From Chara braunii (Eukaryota; Streptophyta; Charophyceae; Charales; Characeae), in the NCBI GenBank assembly GCA_003427395.1, contig BFEA01000443.1, positions 386,725 to 439,669 of the forward strand: DNA of 52,945 nucleotides. The letters are read 5' to 3'. This document shows positions 46,670 to 52,945 of the stretch, in pieces. Below the pieces are notes generated by a model. The model had not been told where the DNA came from, made no database searches, and saw nothing but the letters and a program-made list of their open reading frames with translations. Each line of letters opens with the position of its first letter. Positions within the stretch are counted from its first letter, which is position 1. The translations under genes were made by a program, and so were the position numbers.

Positions 46670-46746
46670 GAGCATTCGCATATCTGTCACTAGCCAGCTC
46701 TGTGTTCGTCCAAATTGATGTCATGGGCTAATGTAACTATTACCAC

Positions 46747-47952
46747 TTGTTAAAAAAAAACTTGTGGGTTGTGGGTTGTTATCTATGTTCTACACGTGTG
46801 AAGTTGTTAATGTCCCTGCCCATGAAGCCTTTAAAAGCCGTGCACGAGAAACGTCTTTCAGGGAGGTCATTGGCCGCTTTAACAAAAAAGTTGTCAAGTG
46901 TAGGGTTGTTTAAAAGGGTCCAGATGCCTCGCCTTTCCCAGAGAGTTGTCAGGGTTCTGAAGGCTTGTGGAATAGATAAGGAGGAAGGTCTACAGAAACA
47001 TTTGGCTGCATCTATTGAGTTACTGCTTTGTCTGATGGGTCTGATAACGATGGCAAACGAGGTGTCTTGAAAGACCCGTGTCCTAAGTACATCGCGAAGG
47101 ATACATTCAACAGTTGGGGATACAACTTTTCTGGGAAAAGGACAGGCAGTTCTTAGTCATTCCGCCCCGGGGTTTGTGCTCACTCCTCACACTTGTTCGT
47201 GGGTGTTTGTGCAGCTGGGCTACATCATGTTTTCGCGTTCCCTTGCCTACTGAGGAGCTTAGCGCTACGGACTTCAGAATGTTGCAGGACGTCTGAGGAG
47301 ATTTCAGCAACGGCCACGAGGTGGTTTCCTCGGTTCGCAGAGGTCCCAGTTCGATTCCGTTGACCATAAAAAGTCTTCAAACTCTTGTCCAGGGGGGATG
47401 GTTTTCCGACGAGGTGGTGGAGTCGTACTTGGCCTTGCTTGCCAACGCTGCGTGCCCTCGGGGTTCCTCTCTTTACATTTTCAGTCCCTTTTTCTATACC
47501 AAGCTCGTTGGTGGTGGTTATCGACTTGAAAGGGTTGTGAAATGGACAAAAGATGTGGATATTTTCTCGTACGGCATGGTCTTGATTCCTGTCCATAAAA
47601 ATCGAGTGCATTGGACCCTATTATGTATCCGAGAACAAGGGTTGGAGTACTACGACTCCCTCCTGCAAGACGATGGCGGTTTTTCTTCCGATGTCCTTGC
47701 GAACTTCACGAATACCTCCGTGACGAAGCGGTTTGTCGATATGGTCAACAAGCCAAACTGGATCTTCCGGCGCCCAAGGTGGTTGCTCATGGTATCCCTC
47801 AATAGTCGGACGGGTCGAGTTGTGGTGTTTTAATGCTCGCCTTCGCTTCTTTTCTTGCGTGCGGCTATCCGCCACCATTTCCGATAGCCCAAAGCGACAT
47901 TGCAAACATCAGGTTGAGGATTGCGGTGGACATACTCCAAGGCTCTGAATAA
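46747..47952 (+). pseudogene. Ulp1-type cysteine protease (C48), degraded
   Basis: A SUMO-protease-like domain: 'FSYGMVLIPVHKNRVHWTLL' with the catalytic His at 47609, 'LEYYDSLL' with the Asp at 47653, and 'SDGSSCGVLMLAF' with the Cys at 47821. These are the His-Asp-Cys landmarks of Ulp1/SENP enzymes, which cleave ubiquitin-like modifiers and are common passengers of plant and algal DNA transposons. A TAG at 47803-47805 lies just before the catalytic Cys, where the family has Gln (CAG to TAG is one transition). A frame change lies near 47760 and a TGA at about 47294. The N-terminal part (46747-47290) is spread over frames and has no clear start. Final stop 47950-47952. This copy cannot make an active protease without recoding. 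Confidence 0.75.
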
Positions 47953-48600
47953 TACCCCTGTTGTTAAAATACGCTTAGTTTTTTTTTCCGAAGGCCATAA
48001 GCAGAAGTGCAAATCTATTCCCACTTGATCTAGCAGTCAGCCGGTTTGAGTTGTGTTGTTGTTTTGATGAGGTACCGGATTGCAGTGAACGTTTTGGTCA
48101 AGTACACGCTTAGGTGTCGATGTGAATATCCCAGCCTCGTGCTGTAGCAATTTTTTAAGGGTTCTTTATTTCGTGAAACCTGTCATCTTTACTCGTAGGA
48201 CTTTCGGCAGCGCCGTGCTGCCTTTGTTTGTTTTCGGGTTGTTCTCATTGCTTGCCGCGCAACATCAGCTAGAGGGTAGCAGCGGACGCTTACGTGAAGT
48301 AGAAGCTTAGATGCCGATGTAAATATCCCAGCCACGTGGTGCAGTTCCTTTTAAGTAGACGCTGACTTATCGGATGTGAATATCCCAACTTTGTGCTCCT
48401 TTTGTTTATTTTCGGGTTGTTCTCCTTATGTCCTCTTAGACCGCGGCAGCACCGTGCTGCGTTTGTTCGTTTCGAGGTTGTGCTCCTCTATTACTGATGT
48501 GAAAGATATCGACGACTTATTCTTGGTCGCCAAATTGTTTTGTGCTTATCTCTTTCGTTCGCGAGACTTTGTGGTGTGAAAGCCCCTCTTCCCCGCCCCA
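47953..48600. other. intergenic inside element 1
   Basis: One degenerate palindrome at 48008-48023. Short related segments ('gatgtgaatatcccagc', 'agcaccgtgctgc.tttgtt') recur near 48118, 48318, 48375 and 48450, so this is a decayed tandem repeat. I find no gene. Confidence 0.6.
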
Positions 48601-48609
48601 CTCCGACCA

Positions 48610-49314
48610 CCTAACTTTCATATGATTTGGCTCGCCCTTGTTCTGCGTATGCCGTCCCGTTTTACGGTTCACCCCCTCTGCTTGTCTCTATTAAATGTTG
48701 TTTGTTGGTTCCTTATGACAGTTGCAAACTTGTTCTCCATTCGGAAACAAATTGTCGCCAGAATGTATGTTTGTTTGAAGTTGTTTTACGGATTTAGCGG
48801 TGCACTAAATGATTACCAATTTTGTTATCCCCGGAATACATCCCGTGCTCTCCACGGAATACTAGTTGTTGTTTCCGTATGAGAAATGCGAATATATTCG
48901 CACTTTGGATGTCGCACATTTGTGATTGAACCGTTGGTTCCATATGAGAAATGACACCCAACTTTCATATGTTTTGGCTCGCGCTTATTCTGCGTGTGCC
49001 GCCCCGTTTTACGGTTTACCCCCTCTGCTTGTCTCCATTGAATGTTGTCTGTTGGTTCCTTATGACAGTTGCGAACTTGTTCTCCATTCGGAAACCAATT
49101 GTCGCCAGAATGTATGTGTGTTTGAAGTTGTTTTACGGATTCAGCGGCGCACTAAATGATTACCAATTTTGTTATCCCCGGAATACATCTCGTGCTCTCC
49201 ACGGAATGCTGGTTGTTGTTTCCGTATGAGAAATGCGAACATATTCGCACTTTGGATGCCATCCATTTGTGATTGAACTATTGGTTCCATATTATAAATG
49301 AGAACATATTCGCA
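48610..49314. repeat. 347-bp tandem repeat, two copies, with palindromes
   Basis: The unit starting near 'ctttcatatg.tttggctcg' (48616) recurs 347 bp later (about 48963) with about 95 % identity by eye. Each ends with a palindrome: 48887-48902 (TGCGAA-TATA-TTCGCA) and 49234-49249 (TGCGAA-CATA-TTCGCA). A third site follows at 49299-49314. Open frames of about 80 codons inside are present in both copies but match nothing. Confidence 0.85.
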
Positions 49315-49317
49315 CTT

Positions 49318-51166
49318 TGGCTCCATGTACTTTGTGATTTTTGGAAAGTCTCCGTGCACTTTGAAAAGTAAGATTGTATGATATTTTGTGTTCAATGATT
49401 TTTTGAAACGTCTCTGTGTGCTTTGCAATTTGCCCTTGAATGAATTTTCTGTACTGAATGGTTTCTGGAAACTGTTCGTCTGCTGTGAGACTTCACCTTT
49501 GGAAAAACACTAGGCAACTTGAGATGTTTTCACCTTGATGTTTACGATGTCTCTGTGTGCTTTGCAATTTGACTTGAGATGTTTTCATCTCGATGTTTGC
49601 AATGACAAGAGATACTTGTATGAATGGATATGAATCTTCTACACAGAAAGATTTGATGGCGTTTTCAACCTGTAATATACAAATGACAAGCCAATGTCCA
49701 TATTAAATCGTCGCACTGATGGACTGCGCAACTGCTTCTCCATCAAAGTGCGAGTTCAATCGCACTTCTGGTGTGAGCCCTGAGCAATTCCCTCGCACTT
49801 TGCTTCACGTCGAGGAGTGGATCGAACGCACCGCCGGTAAGCGCCTGCACATCACGAAACAAGAGCACGTCCCAATTGGAACATCGTCGGGTTTTTGCGA
49901 TGTCGACTCCCACTTGATGACTACACCGAACAGCGGTAGGATGACCGCTCCGCCTCTCCAATGTGGATCTAACGGTGGATTGCGTCAAATCTGCTCTCAT
50001 AGATCCGTGTCGGGGATGGGGGACGAGATCCGACCACAGTTTGCTTGTAAGGCATCATATGATGTGTCGATATAACCGACATCCAGAACTGCTTGGTGAG
50101 CATTTAGTGCTACGCCAATAAGTTTCAAACACGACAGCAAAGTCCCCTAAGAGTGTTCTTTGCCGAGTCCTCACCTCATCGACTCTCAAGATGACTACAG
50201 CCAACAGCGGTAGGATGGCAGGTCCGCCTATCCGATGTGGATCTCACGGTGGAGTGCGAAACTCTGCTCTCAAAGATCCACATCGGGTAGAAGGTCCTGC
50301 AAGCAGCCGCTGCTTGCTTGTAAGGCATCTTATGATGTGTCGATATGACCGACATCCAGAACTGCTTAGTGAGCATCTAGTGCTACGCCGATATGTTCCA
50401 ATCACGGCAGCAAAGTCCCCTGACAGTGTTCTTTGCCGAGTCCTCACCTCATCGACTCCCTCAAGATTACTACACCCGACAGCGGTAGTATGGCAGGTCC
50501 ACCTATCCGATGTGGATCTCACGGTGGAGTGCAAAACTCTGCTCTCAAAGATCCACACCGGGTAGAAGGTCCTGCAAGCAGCCGCTGCTTGCTTGTAAGG
50601 CATCTTATGATTTGTCGATATAACCGACATCCAGAACTGCTTGGTGAGCATCAAGTGCTACGCCAATAAGTTTCAAAAACACGGCAGCAAAGTCCACTGA
50701 GAGTTTTCTTTGTCGGGTCCTCACCTCATCGACTCCCTCAAGATGACTACAGCTAACAGCGGTAGGATGGCAGGTCCACCTATCCGACGTGGATCTCACG
50801 GTGGAGTGCGAAACTCTGCTCTCAAAGATCCATACCGGGTAGAAGGTCCTGCAAGCAGTCGCTGCTTGCTTGTAAGGCATCTTATGATGTGTCAATATAA
50901 CCGACATCCAGAACTGCTTGGTGAGCATCTAGTGCTACGCCAATATGTTCTGAACACGACCGCAAGGTCCCCTAAGAATGCTTTTAGCACTGGAGTCCTC
51001 TGACCGCCGACTGTTTGGCACTTCGTGAAGGTTGACACTTCTTGAAGGTGGTCTGCCACTTCTTAAAGGTGGTCAGTCACCAAACAGATCACGACCTGAC
51101 ATCAACCTCGATAACTGCGAATTGACTCACTGTTCAACTAGAGTCTCTCTCTCTCTCTCTCTCTCT
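49318..51166 (-). repeat. right terminal inverted repeat of element 1
   Basis: Inverted counterpart of 26403-27975, ending in (CT)n at 51141-51166 next to (TA)n. Matching landmarks include 'gatttaatatggac' (inverse at about 49700), 'gaaacaagagcacgtccca' (49855), 'gacatccagaactgctt' and 'ctgttcaactagagt' (51130). It is longer than the left copy because its internal unit of about 271-278 bp is present four times instead of twice. One palindrome at 49749-49764. Confidence 0.85.
50052..50955. repeat. subterminal ~271-278-bp repeats, four copies
   Basis: The landmark 'gacatccagaactgctt' recurs at 50079, 50350, 50628 and 50906. Each unit also holds 'ggtaggatggcaggtcc', 'gatccacatcgggtagaagg' and an inner inverted pair: 'ccgatgtggatctcacggtg' against 'agatccacatcgg' about 60 bp later. 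Such subterminal repeats often bind transposase. Confidence 0.85.
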
Positions 51167-51167
51167 G

Positions 51168-51222
<55 letters not shown>

Positions 51223-51223
51223 C

Positions 51224-51254
<31 letters not shown>

Positions 51255-51284
51255 CCCCCGCCCCCCCCTGTGTTTCTGCGTCCG
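51167..51284. repeat. (TA)n and (CTAT)n microsatellite outside the right end
   Basis: TA repeats (51171-51220) then CTAT repeats and a C-rich run. This is the flank of element 1 and a candidate target sequence. Confidence 0.9.
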
Positions 51285-51778
51285 CTCGCCATCGTCCCTA
51301 AGAACCCGCCGTTGCAATCTCATATAATGTCTGATGCTCGAAACTTTTTGCTAAAACGGGTCGACAACGGGTGTGTCATGGGTGATCGAATCCAGTTGCA
51401 ATCTCATATAATGTGGTCCAGCTAGCGAACCGGCACGCGGACCTGCGAAGGGGGGGGGAGGGGGGGCTGAAGTACGTATCCCGCTCACTACGAACATAAT
51501 ATTAAAAATAAAATGTGTACACACACACACGAAACAAGAGAAAACAACATAACCACAATGGCCTCCGCTTGCCACCATCCCGAAGAACCCGTCGTTGCAA
51601 TCTCATATAATATCCGATGCCCGAACGTTTTTACTAAAAGAGGTCGACAACGGATATGCCATGGGTGATAGAATCCAATTGCAATCTCATATAATGCGGT
51701 CCGGCTCGTGAACTGGCGCACTGGGGTGGGGGGGGGGGGNNNNGGCTGAAGTACGTATCCCGCTCACTACGAACTATG
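51285..51778. repeat. ~286-bp tandem repeat, two copies
   Basis: 'cgttgcaatctcatataat' with 'gggtcgacaacgggtgtg' and a G-run ending 'ggctgaagtacgtatcccgc' occurs at 51285-51490 and again at 51572-51778. Each copy itself holds two 'gcaatctcatataatg' motifs. The G-runs (51449-51467, 51724-51739) could form quadruplexes. The second is broken by four N. Confidence 0.8.
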
Positions 51779-52945
51779 CAGTGCCCATAATCAAGCGCAC
51801 AATTTGCATGTTGATGGACCCGGAACACTCGAACAAACCAGGAGTTTATTCGGAGTTGCCGAGAGGCCGCTCCAAAAGGCTACCGTGAAGATAGCATACA
51901 AGGGAGAACTTCGAACACACCGTTGGTGTGCTGGGGTGGTTGGGGTTGGGTGGTGTGTGTGTGTGTGTGTGTGTGTGTGACGGGTCCAGTACTCCAAGCG
52001 ATGACAGTTGACCCATATCACTGCCCACTTAGCAACACTTACCAATGATTGTTTCGATTTATTCTTATTTATGTCGCTCCAACATGAATTCCGACTTTGT
52101 TACAAAAAGTGAACAATCAAAAGCTTCACTTTTAACGAAATGTGTATTATAGTGAGGAAGCCGATCGTCATGATCGACACGTGAGCATCCCAGGATTCCC
52201 CCATTCCTATGCGCCACGTCAGAGAGCACAGTTGTACAGACAAAGGGGTAATTGTGGAGTTCTTTCTTCTTCTTCTTCTTCTTCTTCTTCTTCTTCTTCT
52301 TCTTCTTCTCCTTCTTGTCCATCATCTTTTTTTTTTTCTTCTTCTTTTTCTTTTTGCCCACACCACGCGCTCATGTGTACAGGACCGATACATCGAGAGT
52401 GTGTGTGTTTGTGTGTGTGTGAGAGAGAGAGGGAGAGAGAGAGAGAGCGAGAGAGTACCTGCAGTTAAGTGAGTGCGGCAAAGTCGTTGTGCCACAAATA
52501 ATTTCTTTGTATAATAATCACAATTGGGTGACAGTTTCTTCAAGTGTTGATTGCAACTCAGTTCGGACTCTCATTTTTGTGAACTTTCGTGTGAGCTCTC
52601 TCTTTTCTTTGCAAGCTTAAGTGTTGTTTGAATCTCGTCTCATATGATTGATGTAGTGGCGATGATAGCAGTAACATTTTGTTTTTTTTTTCAAGCAATT
52701 AATCAATGAATCAACCAATGAACCGAATTTGATTGGTTGATTGATTGATTGGTTGATTCATTGATTGATTGATTGGAAGCAGGTGCTGGAAGCAAAGGTG
52801 GAAGTGCAAGCGGGCGCGACACCAGGGTAACAATCAATCAAGTAATTAATCAATCCATCGAAAGAAAAAAAAATGAAAAAATCGAAAAACGCCTCTTTCA
52901 AATCCCGCGCATGTGTGTGTGTGTGTGTGTGTGAGTGTGTGTGTG
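51779..52945. other. intergenic with microsatellites
   Basis: (GT)n at 51953-51979, (TTC)n at 52260-52316, (GT)n-(GA)n at 52400-52455, an inverted AATC/GATT simple sequence at 52695-52780 and (TG)n at 52910-52945. I see no gene. Confidence 0.7.

Noticed and set aside
48622-49229. Two similar plus-strand frames of about 90 codons with hydrophobic stretches
   Set aside because: They lie in a 347-bp tandem repeat that also carries palindromes; no domain and no promoter signal.

Overview
The window is nuclear DNA of a eukaryote, almost certainly from the green lineage. The signs are GT-AG introns, TATA boxes, poly(A)-tailed retroposon-like repeats, abundant microsatellites and a Helitron whose 3' end has the plant-type hairpin followed by CTAG-T. 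The combination of a DUF7869-type transposase-like gene, ParB-like genes and Ulp1 proteases reminds me of charophyte algae such as Chara, but that is inference from memory. I see no ordinary cellular gene with confidence. The window is essentially a stack of mobile elements and satellites, with four assembly gaps (12617-13311, 26113-26402, 37529-37593, 51740-51743) and one single N at 16171.

Region 1 (1-10.4 kb) is microsatellite-rich DNA followed by a decayed Helitron on the minus strand (about 1743-10420). It carries a Rep/helicase broken by stops and frameshifts. The catalytic HUH motif and the Walker A motif both look changed by transition mutations.

Region 2 (10.4-20 kb) holds small elements: a near-perfect 295-bp foldback hairpin, a MITE-like inverted repeat, a tRNA-derived SINE-like unit, an unrecognised frameshifted gene (16494-17815) and two tandem poly(A)-ended repeats built on CTGT microsatellite.

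Region 3 (20.2-26.1 kb) is the left part of a large element (element 2). Its end is tandemly duplicated, next to (GA)n. It carries three tandem paralogous minus-strand genes of unknown function (A, B, C), two of them with an in-frame TGA.

Region 4 (26.4-51.17 kb) is the main discovery: a complete-looking element of about 24.8 kb (element 1) bounded by terminal inverted repeats of 1.6 and 1.85 kb that both end in (GA)n/(CT)n. Its left half carries minus-strand genes: a 170-aa protein, two CxxC paralogues, and a large DUF7869-type transposase-like gene. Its right half carries plus-strand genes: a ParB-like protein, a beta-class methyltransferase-like protein, an acidic repeat protein, and a Ulp1-type cysteine protease. 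The two sets diverge from a central 5-kb regulatory zone.

A 16-bp interrupted palindrome (TGCGAR-N4-YTCGCA) recurs about 40-45 times through elements 1 and 2. It sits mainly just upstream of gene starts, in the central zone (including four 96-bp iterons) and inside the inverted repeats. An element that encodes a ParB-fold protein and is studded with parS-sized palindromes would be a new kind of eukaryotic mobile system. Binding of that protein to these palindromes is my hypothesis, not something the sequence proves. Many genes carry single in-frame stops without any length change, so this copy is probably partly inactive.

Region 5 (51.17-52.9 kb) is microsatellite, a 286-bp tandem repeat and intergenic DNA.
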